A stretch of 20,124 bases of DNA from an uncultured Ideonella sp. GTDB lineage: Bacteria; Pseudomonadota; Gammaproteobacteria; Burkholderiales; Burkholderiaceae. The stretch lies in NCBI GenBank assembly GCA_946479475.1, contig CAMLGG010000074.1, positions 1-20,124 of the forward strand. The letters run 5' to 3'. A program made the position numbers and the translations under genes. Under the pieces are notes generated by a model. It had not been told where the DNA came from. It worked only from the letters and a program-made list of their open reading frames with translations, and did not search any database. This document shows, piece by piece, positions 1 through 8,370 of the stretch (positions are counted from its first letter, which is position 1; the number at the start of each line of letters is the position of its first letter).

Positions 1-2
1 TC

Positions 3-1637
3 ACCGTCGAGAAGGCGCCCAACATCGGCATCGTCACGGCCTACAACGACATGCTGTCGGCCCACCAGCCCTACGAGGGCTATCCGGCGCAGATCCGGGC
101 CACGGCCCACCGCCTGGGCGCAACGGCGCAAGTCGCCGGCGGCGTCCCGGCGATGTGCGATGGCGTGACCCAGGGCTATCCAGGCATGGAACTGAGCCTG
201 TTCTCGCGAGACACCATCGCCATGGGGACCGCGGTTGCGCTCAGTCACGACGTTTTCGATGCCGCGCTGCTCCTGGGCATCTGCGACAAGATCGTGCCAG
301 GCCTGCTGATCGGCGCGCTGCACTTCGGCCACCTGCCTTGCGTCTTCGTGCCTGCCGGCCCCATGGGTTCGGGCTTGTCGAACAGCGACAAGGCCAAGGT
401 CCGCGAGCAGGCGGCCCAGGGGCTCGTCGGCCGCGATGAACTGCTCAAGGCCGAGCAGGCCGCCTATCACTCCGCAGGCACGTGCACCTTCTACGGCACC
501 GCCAACTCCAACCAGATGCTGCTCGAGGCCATGGGCCTGCACGTGCCGGGCGCGGCCTTCGTCCATCCGCACGACCCGCTTCGCGCCGCGCTGACGGACG
601 AGGCGGTCGGCACGGTACTGAGCCTGCGCCAGGGCCAGCGTGACCTCCCGATCGGCCATCTCGTCGACGAGCGCAGCATCGTCAATGCCATGGTGGCGCT
701 GCTGGCGACCGGAGGCTCGACGAACCACCTGATCCACTGGGTCGCCGTGGCGCGCGCTGCGGGCATCCTGATCGACTGGAACGACTTCTCGGAGCTTTCG
801 GCGGTGGTGCCGCTGCTGGCGCGGGTCTACCCCAACGGCAGCGCGGACGTGAACCAGTTCCAGGCCGCAGGCGGCCCGGGCTTCGTCCTGCGTGAGCTGA
901 TGCGCGCGGGCCTGATGCACGCCGACGCGGCGGCGGTGGCCGAAGGCGGCATGGCTCGCTATGCCGAACTGCCATCGCTCGAAGGGGGCCGTGTGAAGTG
1001 GCATGCGCTGCCGGCGCACAGCGGTGATGCGGGCGTGGTTCGCACGGCAGACGATCCGTTCTCTGCGACAGGCGGGCTGGCGCTGCTCAAGGGCAACCTC
1101 GGCCGCGCGGTGATCAAGGTCTCGGCGGTGCCGGAGGATCGGCACGTGATCGAGGCGCCGGCACGGGTCTTCGACAGCCAGGACGGCCTGCACGCGGCCT
1201 TCAAGGCGGGCGAACTGGAGCGTGACGTGGTGGTCGTCGTGCGCTTCCAGGGGCCCAAGGCCAACGGGATGCCCGAGTTGCACAAGCTGACGCCGCCGCT
1301 GGCAGTCCTGCAGGGCAAGGGGCATCGCGTGGCACTCGTCACGGACGGCCGCATGAGCGGCGCCTCCGGCAAGGTGCCGGCCGCCATCCATTTGAGCCCG
1401 GAAGCGCTGGCGGGCGGCCCGCTGGCCAAGGTTCGCGACGGCGACATCATTCGGCTCGATGCGCGTGCCGGCACGCTCGCAGTGCTGCTGCCCGAGGACG
1501 AATGGTCTGCTCGAGAACTCGCCCCGCGCAGCGACGCGATGGCCGAAGAGGCCGGTCACGGCCTGGGCCGCGAACTGTTCGCGGGCCTGCGGAGAAACGT
1601 TGCGAGCGCCGAGGAAGGCGCGTGCACCTGGCTATGA
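3..1637 (+). CDS. edd: 6-phosphogluconate dehydratase, 5' partial
   Basis: Catalyses dehydration of 6-phosphogluconate to 2-keto-3-deoxy-6-phosphogluconate (KDPG), the first committed step of the Entner-Doudoroff pathway, in the cytoplasm. The reading frame is open from base 3, so the start lies upstream of the window; 544 residues are visible against about 600 for the family, so roughly 60 N-terminal residues are missing. Visible IlvD/Edd hallmarks are [20 protein letters not shown], the Cys-containing segments [18 protein letters not shown] and [13 protein letters not shown] (the cysteines expected to hold the Fe-S cluster), and the C-terminal signature [18 protein letters not shown]. The YGTANSNQ and GRMSGASGK forms favour Edd over dihydroxyacid dehydratase IlvD, and the adjacent aldolase gene confirms this. 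The stop codon touches the eda start, so the two are probably translated from one mRNA. Confidence 0.96.
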   Translation, partial: TVEKAPNIGIVTAYNDMLSAHQPYEGYPAQIRATAHRLGATAQVAGGVPAMCDGVTQGYPGMELSLFSRDTIAMGTAVALSHDVFDAALLLGICDKIVPGLLIGALHFGHLPCVFVPAGPMGSGLSNSDKAKVREQAAQGLVGRDELLKAEQAAYHSAGTCTFYGTANSNQMLLEAMGLHVPGAAFVHPHDPLRAALTDEAVGTVLSLRQGQRDLPIGHLVDERSIVNAMVALLATGGSTNHLIHWVAVARAAGILIDWNDFSELSAVVPLLARVYPNGSADVNQFQAAGGPGFVLRELMRAGLMHADAAAVAEGGMARYAELPSLEGGRVKWHALPAHSGDAGVVRTADDPFSATGGLALLKGNLGRAVIKVSAVPEDRHVIEAPARVFDSQDGLHAAFKAGELERDVVVVVRFQGPKANGMPELHKLTPPLAVLQGKGHRVALVTDGRMSGASGKVPAAIHLSPEALAGGPLAKVRDGDIIRLDARAGTLAVLLPEDEWSARELAPRSDAMAEEAGHGLGRELFAGLRRNVASAEEGACTWL

Positions 1638-2273
1638 ATGGGTCCCGTCATGAATACGCTTGAACTGGCTTCCTGCGGCCCGGTGATCCCGGTGATCGTG
1701 ATCGACCGCCTCGAAGACGCGGTGCCGCTGGCCCGCGCCCTCGTCGAGGGCGGGGTGAAGGTGCTCGAGGTGACGCTGCGCACGCCGGTGGCGCTGCAAG
1801 CCATCGAGGCGATGGCGCGTGAAGTGCCTGGTGCCCTGGTCGGTGCGGGCACCATCCGAAGTGGGGCCGACGCGCGTGCCGCCAGGCAGGCTGGCGCGGT
1901 CTTCGGGGTCAGCCCCGGCTACACGGCGGATGTCGGTGCCGCGTGTCGAGAGGTCGGGCTGCCGCTCCTGCCCGGCGTGGCCACCGCCAGCGAAGTGATG
2001 GCGGCGCAGGCCGATGGCCTGTCGTTCCTGAAGTTCTTCCCGGCCACCGCGGCCGGGGGCATCCCGATGCTCAAGGCCCTGGCGGGGCCCTTCCCTGACG
2101 TGGCCTTCTGCCCCACGGGAGGCATCACCTTGCAGACCGCGCCCGAGTTCCTCGGCCTGCCCAACGTCAAGGTTTGCGGCGGATCGTGGCTCACGCCGGC
2201 CGATGCGGTGAAGGCAGGGGACTGGGCGCGCATCACCCGCCTAGCGGCCGAAGCCGCTGCTCTGCCGCGTTAG
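1638..2273 (+). CDS. eda: KDPG / 4-hydroxy-2-oxoglutarate aldolase
   Basis: Class I aldolase that cleaves KDPG to pyruvate and glyceraldehyde 3-phosphate, the second Entner-Doudoroff step. The 211-residue product has the family length. The general-base glutamate lies in VLEVTLRT (E44), the Schiff-base lysine is K132 in FLKFFPA, and the phosphate-binding region is CPTGGI followed by GGSWL. The first ATG follows the edd stop codon with no gap. A second in-frame ATG twelve bases later (1650) gives a start more like E. coli Eda, and neither has a clear Shine-Dalgarno sequence, so the exact start is undecided; tight coupling to edd translation is likely either way. The gene ends only 7 bp from the convergent SDR gene. 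Confidence 0.95.
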   Translation: MGPVMNTLELASCGPVIPVIVIDRLEDAVPLARALVEGGVKVLEVTLRTPVALQAIEAMAREVPGALVGAGTIRSGADARAARQAGAVFGVSPGYTADVGAACREVGLPLLPGVATASEVMAAQADGLSFLKFFPATAAGGIPMLKALAGPFPDVAFCPTGGITLQTAPEFLGLPNVKVCGGSWLTPADAVKAGDWARITRLAAEAAALPR

Positions 2274-2280
2274 CGACTCG

Positions 2281-3105
2281 TCAGGCCGCCGGCGGCGTGG
2301 CGACCGGCACCGTGTAGTTGAGTGCCATGCGCCCGCCATCCACGTGGACGATCTCGCCCGTCATGTAGCGGGCGGCATCCGAGAGCAGGAAGGCCACGAC
2401 GTCGGCCACTTCCTCGGGCTCGCCGAGCCTCTTCATCGGCGTGCGGCCCAGGATGCGCAGCCGCGCCTCGTCGCTGGTCAGCACCGCTTCGCGCGCGAGT
2501 TCAGTCGCGATGGTGCCAGGCGCTGCCGCGTTGACACGGATGCGGTGGTCGGCAAGCGCGAGCGCCATGGCGCGCGTCAGCTGGTTGATGCCGCCCTTGC
2601 TCGCGTTGTAGCTGGCAATGCTCGCGATGGCCATCGAGCCGTTGACCGAAGACATGTTGACGATGGCGCCGCCGCCGCCTTGCGCGACCATCTGCCGGGC
2701 GACTGCCTGGCCGGCGAGGAAGGCCCCCTTGAGGTTCACGTCGAGCACGGCATCCCAGTCGTCTTCGGTGACCTCCAGGAAGTCCGCGGCGCGGAAGATG
2801 CCGGCGTTGTTGACCAGGCCGTCGACGCGGCCGAAGGCCAGGACGGTGGCGGCCAGGGCCGCGTCCACATCGGCCTTGCGCGAGACGTTGCACGGCATCG
2901 CCTCCGCCCGGCCCCCGGACGCGCGCAGCCGCTGCGCCAGGGCCTGAGCCGCCGGCCGGTTCACGTCCCACAGGGCCACCGCCGCGCCTTCCCCCGCCAA
3001 CCGCTCGGCACAGGCCGCACCGATGCCCTGCCCGCCGCCGGTGATCACGATCACGCGGCCGGCCAGGCCGAAGTTCGGGCGATTGACGGCGGGCGAGGAG
3101 TTCAT
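2281..3105 (-). CDS. SDR-family NAD(P)-dependent oxidoreductase
   Basis: Classical short-chain dehydrogenase/reductase of 274 residues with a Rossmann fold. Visible motifs are the cofactor loop TGGGQGIG (22-29), NNAG (99-102), catalytic S153, Y166 and K170 (in YNASKGG), and the C-terminal GRTPMKRLGEPEEVADV and TGEIVHVDGG segments typical of FabG/glucose-dehydrogenase-like members. An Asp at the end of the second beta strand (D47, in LWDVNR) suggests preference for NAD over NADP. The substrate cannot be read from sequence: sugar, polyol or 3-oxoacyl compounds are all possible, and proximity to edd/eda could hint at sugar-acid metabolism, though transcription is opposite. The 81-bp gap from the upstream MBL gene leaves co-transcription open. 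No good ribosome binding site is seen; the first 12 residues precede the fold, so a slightly later start is possible. Confidence 0.9.
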   Translation of the reverse strand: MNSSPAVNRPNFGLAGRVIVITGGGQGIGAACAERLAGEGAAVALWDVNRPAAQALAQRLRASGGRAEAMPCNVSRKADVDAALAATVLAFGRVDGLVNNAGIFRAADFLEVTEDDWDAVLDVNLKGAFLAGQAVARQMVAQGGGGAIVNMSSVNGSMAIASIASYNASKGGINQLTRAMALALADHRIRVNAAAPGTIATELAREAVLTSDEARLRILGRTPMKRLGEPEEVADVVAFLLSDAARYMTGEIVHVDGGRMALNYTVPVATPPAA

Positions 3106-3186
3106 GGCGGAGGGGACGCGGGCGAACCCCGGGCGCTCGGGTGGAAAGGGGGAGGGCAGTGTAGTCGGGGGCGGCGCTCGTCGAGC

Positions 3187-4143
3187 TCAGCGCCGCTCGC
3201 GATCGAGCCAGACGCCCATGCCCTGGGCGTTGAGCTCGATGTCCAGCGCCAGCACCTCGAGGATCGCGTCATCCGCCAGGGTGCAGCCATGGGCGCGCAG
3301 GCTCTTCAGGTACAGCGTGCCCAATGCCTGCCGCAGCGCCTCGTGGCGCTTGGGATGATCACGAAGCGCGTGCCCGATGGCCACCACCTCGTCGAGCAGC
3401 GCCAGTTGGCGGCGGCCCAGTGAGGCGACGTTGCCCAGGCGTCCGAAGTGGGTGAGGTACACCGCCTCGGGCTCGCGCGCCAGCAGGCGTTGCACGGAGG
3501 CGCGCAGGGCCGCCGGCTGGAACTGCACGGGCGTGGAGGTGGGGAAGATCCAGGGCTCGCCATCGGCGTTGTCGAGCTCGCGGTACGACAGTCCGAACGT
3601 GTCGCCCGTGAACCAGCCGCGGGAGACCGGGTCCCAGATGCAATGGTGGTGCAGCGCGTGGCCCGGTGTGTCGATCAGCTCCAGCCGCCGGCTGCCCAGG
3701 CTTACGGACATCCCGTCCTCGCTGGCCTGCACGCGCTCGGCGGGCACGCCGACGAGCTGGCCGTAGGAGCGATCCATCTCCTCCTGGCCGTACACGGCGA
3801 GCGCGCCCTGGTAGAGCGCGCTGGGGTCGATCATGTGGCGGGCGCCGCGGGGATGGACCAGAAGGGTAGCCTCGGGCAGGGCCTGCATCAGCGGCCCGAC
3901 CCCTCCGGCATGGTCGAGGTGGACGTGGGTCGGGATGACCCAGTCCACTGCATCGACGGTCAAGCCCAGCGAGTCCAGCGCGCCCAGGAGGCGGGGCAGG
4001 GCGTGTCGCGTACCGGTGTCGACGAACGCCGCTCGTCCGGCGTCGACGATCAGGTAGGCGGCATCGAAACGCGGCCGCTGGAAGCCGGTGTCGATGGCGT
4101 GGACGCCATGCCCGAGCGGGATCAGCGAATCGCCGCCTTCCAT
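3187..4143 (-). CDS. MBL-fold metallo-hydrolase
   Basis: A 318-residue protein of the metallo-beta-lactamase superfamily. The zinc-binding pattern is complete: H73, H75, D77 and H78 in THVHLDHAGG, H162 in DTPGHALHHH, D181 in FTGDTFG, and H232 in YLTHFG. The long C-terminal helical part (about 240-318) and the arrangement resemble glyoxalase-II-like or hydroxyacyl-thioester hydrolases rather than beta-lactamases, but the substrate is not evident. It starts 16 bp downstream of the stop of the periplasmic repeat protein gene, so the two probably share a transcript. There is no signal peptide, so it is cytoplasmic. The family call is secure and the specific activity is unknown. Confidence 0.9.
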   Translation of the reverse strand: MEGGDSLIPLGHGVHAIDTGFQRPRFDAAYLIVDAGRAAFVDTGTRHALPRLLGALDSLGLTVDAVDWVIPTHVHLDHAGGVGPLMQALPEATLLVHPRGARHMIDPSALYQGALAVYGQEEMDRSYGQLVGVPAERVQASEDGMSVSLGSRRLELIDTPGHALHHHCIWDPVSRGWFTGDTFGLSYRELDNADGEPWIFPTSTPVQFQPAALRASVQRLLAREPEAVYLTHFGRLGNVASLGRRQLALLDEVVAIGHALRDHPKRHEALRQALGTLYLKSLRAHGCTLADDAILEVLALDIELNAQGMGVWLDRERR

Positions 4144-4159
4144 CGGCGTGAATGCCTCG

Positions 4160-5365
4160 TCAGCTGCCCAGGGCGGCGTACAGCCGGCCCAGGTCGGCCG
4201 CGCCGTCGCTGCCTTGCACGCTGCGCAGCGTTCTCTGGCCCTGCGACTTCGTCTTGGGGCTCTGAAGCTGCGCCAGGCCGAGTCGCAGCTTCGCGTCCTC
4301 GGGGCGCTTCAGGCCGCCCTTGGCGATGCCCTGCTCGATGAGCTTCGCACCCTGCTCGGCCTGGCCCATGCTGGCGAGGACGGTGCCGACCTGCACGAGG
4401 TCGTTGCCATCCTTCTGCGCGCCGGCGTCCGCCACGTTCCGCTCGATGTTGGCGCGGATCTCCGCGTCCTGCTTGTTCGCCAGGTCACGCAACCGCTTGT
4501 GGCGCTCGGCTTCCGGACCGGTGCCCAGGGCGCCCGAGGCGAAGCCCTTGTCCACGATGGCCTTGCCCTCGGCGGCGAAGCCCCCTTGCAGCGCCAGCTG
4601 CGCCATCTCCATGAACTCCTCGGTCTTGCTCAGATTGCCTGTGGCCAGCTTCAGGCGCAGCACGTCCAGGGCGAAGCGGTCGGAGAAACCCGGCTTGCGA
4701 GGCAGGCGGCCGAGCAGGGCAGCCCAGTAGTCCTTCTTGGGGTAGTAGGTGACCAGCTTCTCGAGCGTGGCGGTCTGGGCGGCCGTGGCGTTCAGATGCT
4801 GCTGGGCGTCGGCCAGCCGCAGCAGGTCGCCCTCGTCGGGGCGGCGGCCGCCCTGCTCGGCGGCCTGGACCGCGGCGCCGGCATCCTTGGCGATGGCGCC
4901 GTAGTCGCCGCTCTGGGCCTGCAGGTAGCTTTGCAGCTGCTTGATCTGCGGGCCGCTGGCCCCCGCAGCGAGGGCCTTGTTGAGCCACTGGCTGGCCCGG
5001 GCGTTGTCCCGCATCTGCGAGTAGATGAAGGCCAGCGACTCGGCGATCTGCGCCTGTTCGCTGCCGCCGAGCTTGCCGGAGTTGTAGACCGCTTCGAACG
5101 AGTGCGCGGCCGTGGCGTTGTCGCCGGCGCGTTGCGCGGCCGATCCGCGCATGCGATCGATCATCAGCTGCTCGCCAGCCGACTTGCCGCCGACGGCGTC
5201 CGCCTCGCGCACCTTGGCCAGCGCCTCCTTGGCCTTGCCGGCACGCAGCAGCTCGGAGGCCTGCTGCAGCGGCTTGCCGACCTCGGGGCGCACGCTCTGG
5301 GCTTGGGCCGCGCTCAGGCAGCCGGCGGCGACTAGGGCCAGGGTGAGGGCGCGCAGGTTCTTCAT
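4160..5365 (-). CDS. Periplasmic TPR-like repeat protein, TonB-operon associated
   Basis: A 401-residue exported protein. The chosen ATG begins a clear signal peptide: a Lys/Arg start, a hydrophobic core to about residue 18, then a signal peptidase I site AQA/QS near residue 23. A Cys at position 16 (VAAGC) makes a lipoprotein reading possible but the lipobox is poor. The mature part is almost entirely alanine/leucine/lysine-rich helices in 30-40-residue units (for example ELLRAGKAKEALAKV, AAQRAGDNATAAHSFEAVY, LASMGQAEQGAKLIEQGIAK), consistent with tetratricopeptide or Sel1-like repeats that bind other proteins. It follows tonB-exbB-exbD1-exbD2 but is separated by 98 bp containing a likely terminator. 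The same frame stays open upstream through the exbD genes, but that stretch is not coding. A role as a periplasmic scaffold is inference; no enzymatic motif is seen. Confidence 0.85.
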   Translation of the reverse strand: MKNLRALTLALVAAGCLSAAQAQSVRPEVGKPLQQASELLRAGKAKEALAKVREADAVGGKSAGEQLMIDRMRGSAAQRAGDNATAAHSFEAVYNSGKLGGSEQAQIAESLAFIYSQMRDNARASQWLNKALAAGASGPQIKQLQSYLQAQSGDYGAIAKDAGAAVQAAEQGGRRPDEGDLLRLADAQQHLNATAAQTATLEKLVTYYPKKDYWAALLGRLPRKPGFSDRFALDVLRLKLATGNLSKTEEFMEMAQLALQGGFAAEGKAIVDKGFASGALGTGPEAERHKRLRDLANKQDAEIRANIERNVADAGAQKDGNDLVQVGTVLASMGQAEQGAKLIEQGIAKGGLKRPEDAKLRLGLAQLQSPKTKSQGQRTLRSVQGSDGAADLGRLYAALGS

Positions 5366-5400
5366 GGTGAGGATGTCCAAAAGGAAGTGGGTGCCTGTCA

Positions 5401-5441
5401 GAAACGAAAACGGGGACCGAACCGCTGACGGCCGACCCCCG
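5401..5441 (-). terminator. Probable Rho-independent terminator after exbD2
   Basis: On the minus-strand transcript, bases 5441-5434 and 5418-5411 form an 8-bp GC-rich stem (five GC pairs, two G-U pairs, one closing GC), followed directly by the T-rich tract GTTTTCGTTTC. The two G-U pairs would be A-C mismatches in a plus-strand RNA, which supports minus-strand function. The position, 23 bp past the exbD2 stop and before the repeat-protein gene, fits an end or attenuation point of the tonB operon. The loop is long (15 nt). Confidence 0.5.
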
Positions 5442-5463
5442 GCAGGATAACGAGCCGTCCGAT

Positions 5464-5886
5464 TCAGTTCATGAACTGTTCGTTCCCCACGATGCCGATC
5501 TTGGTGACGCCCAGGCGCTGCGCCTCGGCCATCACCATCGCGACGTACTTGTAGGTCACGAGCTTGTTCGGCCGCAGGTGCACCTCGGGCTGGTCCGGCT
5601 CCTGGGCGATCCGGTACAGGCGGGCCTGAAGGTCGCCGCGGGTGGGCACCAGTTCGTGGTTCCAGGCGATCGTGCCGTCGAAGTCGACATCGATCTCGAC
5701 GACCGTGGGCGGGGTGGGTGGCGGGGCGGACGGGGCGGTGGGCATGTTCATCTTCACCGCGTGCGTCTGCACGGGGATGGTGATGATGAACATGATCAGC
5801 AGGACGAGCATCACGTCGATCAACGGCGTGGTGTTCATCTCCACCATCATGTCGTCTTCGCCGGCGGAGCCAACGCTCATTGCCAT
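5464..5886 (-). CDS. exbD: ExbD/TolR-family biopolymer transport protein, second copy
   Basis: A 140-residue inner-membrane protein of the proton-driven ExbB-ExbD motor that energises TonB. It has a short cytoplasmic N-terminus, one transmembrane helix with the essential proton-path Asp (D24 in NTTPLIDVMLVLL), and a periplasmic domain ending in a helix and strand (AEAQRLGVTKIGIVG). An AGAAGGAA ribosome binding site lies 6 bp before the ATG. It opens with the same MAMSVGS as its upstream neighbour, so the two arose by duplication, but its linker is proline-rich (PTAPSAPPPTPPT) and its periplasmic domain is diverged. Two exbD genes after exbB are known from xanthomonads and many betaproteobacteria, where the second is often needed only for certain substrates. 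Which substrate applies here is unknown. Confidence 0.93.
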   Translation of the reverse strand: MAMSVGSAGEDDMMVEMNTTPLIDVMLVLLIMFIITIPVQTHAVKMNMPTAPSAPPPTPPTVVEIDVDFDGTIAWNHELVPTRGDLQARLYRIAQEPDQPEVHLRPNKLVTYKYVAMVMAEAQRLGVTKIGIVGNEQFMN

Positions 5887-5904
5887 GATTGGTTCCTTCT
5901 GGGC

Positions 5905-6336
5905 TTAATGCTTCGGCGGCGGCTCGGTGATGAAGCCGACCTTGGCGATGCCGGCGCGCTGGCACGCGACGATCAGGCGGCCGACCGACTCGTAGCGGAC
6001 GTTCTCGTCGCCGCGGATGTGCACCTCGGGCTGCGGCTCCTTGACCGCTTCCTTCTTCAGTGCCTCGACCAGGGCCTCGTTGTCCGGCATGCGCTTGGTG
6101 TTCCAGTACACGTCGCCGTCCTTGGTCACGGCCAGCAGGATGTTCTCCGGCTTGGTCTGGGTCGGGACGTTGATCTCCTTGGGCAGCGTGAGCTGCACCG
6201 ACTGGGTCACCACCGGAATGGTGATCAGGAAGATGATCAGCAGAACCAGCATCACGTCCACCAGGGGCGTGGTGTTGATGCTGGAGTTCATCCGCTCTTC
6301 GTCGTCGCCGTCTGGCGAGCCTACGCTCATGGCCAT
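5905..6336 (-). CDS. exbD: ExbD/TolR-family biopolymer transport protein, first copy
   Basis: A 143-residue partner of ExbB in the TonB motor. The transmembrane helix carries the conserved Asp (D27 in NTTPLVDVMLVLLIIFLITI), and the periplasmic domain has the usual NILLAVTKDGDVYWN and CQRAGIAKVGFITEP elements. I chose the ATG at 6336 rather than upstream in-frame starts because it has a GAAGGAA ribosome binding site 8 bp away, begins with the same MAMSVGS as the second copy, and restores normal ExbD length. It follows exbB by 79 bp and precedes the second exbD by 18 bp, consistent with one operon. Confidence 0.94.
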   Translation of the reverse strand: MAMSVGSPDGDDEERMNSSINTTPLVDVMLVLLIIFLITIPVVTQSVQLTLPKEINVPTQTKPENILLAVTKDGDVYWNTKRMPDNEALVEALKKEAVKEPQPEVHIRGDENVRYESVGRLIVACQRAGIAKVGFITEPPPKH

Positions 6337-6415
6337 CTGGTAGTTCCTTCGCTCGTTCGCAAGAGGGGCGGTGGACCGGACCGGCGCCCGAGGCGCCGGC
6401 CAAGCCCCGCCGAGA

Positions 6416-7270
6416 TCACTTCTTGCCGGCCAGCAGCACGTTGTGCAGGTCGCCGGAGAACGCGCGCACACGCTCCATCGCGGTCTTGTTGCGGCGGATC
6501 AGCCAGTTGTAGCCCATCACCGCAGGCACCGCGACGGCCAGGCCGAAGGCGGTCATGATCAGCGCTTCACCCACCGGGCCGGCGACCTTGTCGATCGAGG
6601 CCTGGCCGGAGATGCCGATCGCGGTCAGGGCGTGGTAGATGCCCCAGACGGTACCGAACAGGCCGACGAACGGGGAGGTCGAGCCGACGGTCGCCAGGAA
6701 GGCCAGGCCATCCTGCAGGCGGCTGTTGATGTTCTCGACCGAGCGCTGGACGCTCATGCCGATCCAGGTGTGGCGGTCGATCTGCTCGGTCAGCGTGCCT
6801 TCGTGGTGCTCGGCAGCCTTCAGGCCCTGCTCGGCCATGTAGCGGAAGGCGCTGGCTTCTTCCAGGCTCTCGGCGCCCTTGCGAACCGAACCGGCGGTCC
6901 AGAAGGTGTCGGAGGCGGCCTTCGCGCTCTTCATCAGCTTGGCCTGCTCCCAGACCTTGGTGAAGATGATGTACCAGCTGCCCATCGACATGATGATCAT
7001 GATGATCAGCGTGCCGCGGGCGACGAAGTCGCCTTGCGTCCACAGCGCTTCGAGGCCGTAGGGGTTGTCGATGACCTCCTTTTTGACCTCGGGAGTCGGC
7101 ACGCCGACAGGCGCGGCGGCATCGGTGGCCGGGGCCGCGGCCTCGGTGCTTGCAGGTGCCGAGGCGGCGGTATCCTGAGCCAGTGCTTCCACCGGGGTGA
7201 TGGCGACGGCGCCCAGCAGGGCGATGCAGGCGGCCATGAACGGGGCGCGCACGAACTTCAGAAAGGACAT
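6416..7270 (-). CDS. exbB: ExbB, TonB-system proton channel subunit
   Basis: A 284-residue MotA/TolQ/ExbB-family protein forming the inner-membrane proton channel with ExbD. The start is fixed by a strong GGAGGAA ribosome binding site immediately upstream of the ATG at 7270; longer in-frame readings lack one. Residues 1-32 look like a cleavable signal peptide (APFMAACIALLGAVAI, then ALA/QD), followed by an Ala/Pro-rich linker, the first membrane helix near 76-98 (TLIIMIIMSMGSWYIIF), and the two conserved channel helices near 180-205 (TVGSTSPFVGLFGTVWGIYH) and 225-248 (EALIMTAFGLAVAVPAVMGY). The N-terminal extension is characteristic of the longer ExbB type of many Gram-negative bacteria. It lies between tonB and two exbD genes, which excludes TolQ. 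Confidence 0.95.
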   Translation of the reverse strand: MSFLKFVRAPFMAACIALLGAVAITPVEALAQDTAASAPASTEAAAPATDAAAPVGVPTPEVKKEVIDNPYGLEALWTQGDFVARGTLIIMIIMSMGSWYIIFTKVWEQAKLMKSAKAASDTFWTAGSVRKGAESLEEASAFRYMAEQGLKAAEHHEGTLTEQIDRHTWIGMSVQRSVENINSRLQDGLAFLATVGSTSPFVGLFGTVWGIYHALTAIGISGQASIDKVAGPVGEALIMTAFGLAVAVPAVMGYNWLIRRNKTAMERVRAFSGDLHNVLLAGKK

Positions 7271-7380
7271 GGTTCCTCCAGAGGGAGCAAGGAATTGGGG
7301 CGCCCGTTGCTGTGCCAGCGGCGTATCGGGCGCTCCGTTTAAGAATGGGTTGAGAAAGAGACGGCGGCGGGAATGCCGCG

Positions 7381-8061
7381 TCAGTCGAGCTTCCAGACGT
7401 AGTCGACGTCGAACGAACCGCCGACGGGCTTGCCGTTCTCGTCGATGCCAGGCTTGAAGGTGCATTCGCTCAGCTTGTCGATCGCGACCTTGTCGAGCAT
7501 GCGGTGCTCGCGAGAGGAGCCAGCGGACTTGAGCAGGTCGACCTTGACCACCTTTCCGTGATCATCCACGGTGAAGCGGATGCGGCTCGTGCCAGTGGCC
7601 TCGGCGCGGCGTGCGGCGGCGGGATAGTCGTCGCCGGTGGGCGCGCAGGAGGCGGCGTTGGCGATGGCCGGGCGCGCGGCCACTCGCGGCGGAGCCGGCG
7701 GGGCGGGCGGGGCGGGCGCGGCGACCACCGGTGCCGTGGGGGCCGGCGGCGGCGCGACGTTGGTGGTGGTGATGGCCGGCGCGGGAACGGGCGGCTGGTT
7801 GACCTGGACCTCGGGCGGCGGCACGAACGCGGGCGGCGGGGGCAGGTTCTTCGGAGGAGGCGGGAGGTTCTCCGGCGGCGGCGGAGGCGGAGGCTTCACC
7901 TCCTCGATGATCTTGGTCTCGACGGGCTTCAGCGCCACTTCGACCAATCGCTTGCCCAGACCGCTGACGAGGGCATAGCCCAGCAGCACGTGCAGCACGA
8001 TGACAACGCCTAGCCCGATGGGATGTTTGCCGGGATTGCGCTGCGCTTCTGCGTAGTCCAC
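7381..8061 (-). CDS. tonB: TonB energy-transducing protein
   Basis: Couples the ExbB-ExbD proton motor to outer-membrane receptors for iron chelates, vitamin B12 or other ligands. The 226-residue product has a membrane anchor (about 14-34, GLGVVIVLHVLLGYALVSGL), a proline-rich periplasm-spanning stretch with PPPPPPPENL and PPPPKNL repeats (about 54-125), and a C-terminal TonB domain (about 140-226) beginning YPAAARR and ending DVDYVWKLD. I chose the GTG at 8061 because GGAGGAA lies 4 bp upstream and the result, MDYAEAQRNPGKHP, looks like a normal TonB start; the GTG at 8088 has no ribosome binding site and would place the GGAGGAA inside the gene. It is first in the operon, with a promoter candidate about 75 bp upstream. 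Confidence 0.92.
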   Translation of the reverse strand: MDYAEAQRNPGKHPIGLGVVIVLHVLLGYALVSGLGKRLVEVALKPVETKIIEEVKPPPPPPPENLPPPPKNLPPPPAFVPPPEVQVNQPPVPAPAITTTNVAPPPAPTAPVVAAPAPPAPPAPPRVAARPAIANAASCAPTGDDYPAAARRAEATGTSRIRFTVDDHGKVVKVDLLKSAGSSREHRMLDKVAIDKLSECTFKPGIDENGKPVGGSFDVDYVWKLD

Positions 8062-8137
8062 TCGTTTCCTCCAGTCACCCCGATCCACGGGGGTGCTGTT
8101 TTGTCAATACGCAGCCTCATGGGCTGTTGGATCGCGG

Positions 8138-8165
8138 ACTATAGCGCGGAGTTAATTTCGATCAA
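8138..8165 (-). promoter_or_regulatory. Sigma70-like promoter for tonB-exbBDD
   Basis: On the minus strand, TTGATC (8165-8160) and TATAGT (8143-8138) are separated by 16 bp. They match the -35 and -10 consensus at 4 of 6 and 5 of 6 positions, in a conspicuously AT-richer patch of this GC-rich window. Transcription would begin about 65-70 bp before the tonB GTG. No convincing Fur box overlaps it, so iron control, usual for such operons, is not shown by the sequence. Confidence 0.5.
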
Positions 8166-8370
8166 CATAGGCTTCACCCTAATGATTCACGGCCGAAACT
8201 GGGGATACGCCGAACGGAATCTGCCCACGGGCGGGTGTGACCGAGTGTTGCGTCGACATTTCTTCTCGCTGCCGAGCCTTTGCGCGGGCAGCCCCCGGAC
8301 ACGGCCCGGGAACTGTCCCGGCAGCGCACTCGGGTACGTGACGGTTACATGAAGCCGCGTGCGGGCCGGC

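Noticed and set aside
4160..6403. A 747-codon open frame on the minus strand covering the repeat protein and both exbD genes
   Set aside because: Only the part after the ATG at 5365 is coding. The upstream part is an alternative frame of exbD1 and exbD2, and the ATG at 5365 begins a clear signal peptide.
7364..7380. Short GC hairpin just after the tonB stop
   Set aside because: The stem is only 5 bp and the following tract is mixed C/T; too weak to call a terminator within an operon.
8165..8200. Possible Fur box near CTAATGATTCAC upstream of tonB
   Set aside because: It matches fewer than half the positions of the 19-bp consensus and lacks the repeat symmetry, so it is not distinguishable from chance.
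8023..8352. 109-codon plus-strand frame across the tonB upstream region
   Set aside because: It begins antisense to tonB, has no ribosome binding site, crosses the promoter region and resembles no known protein.
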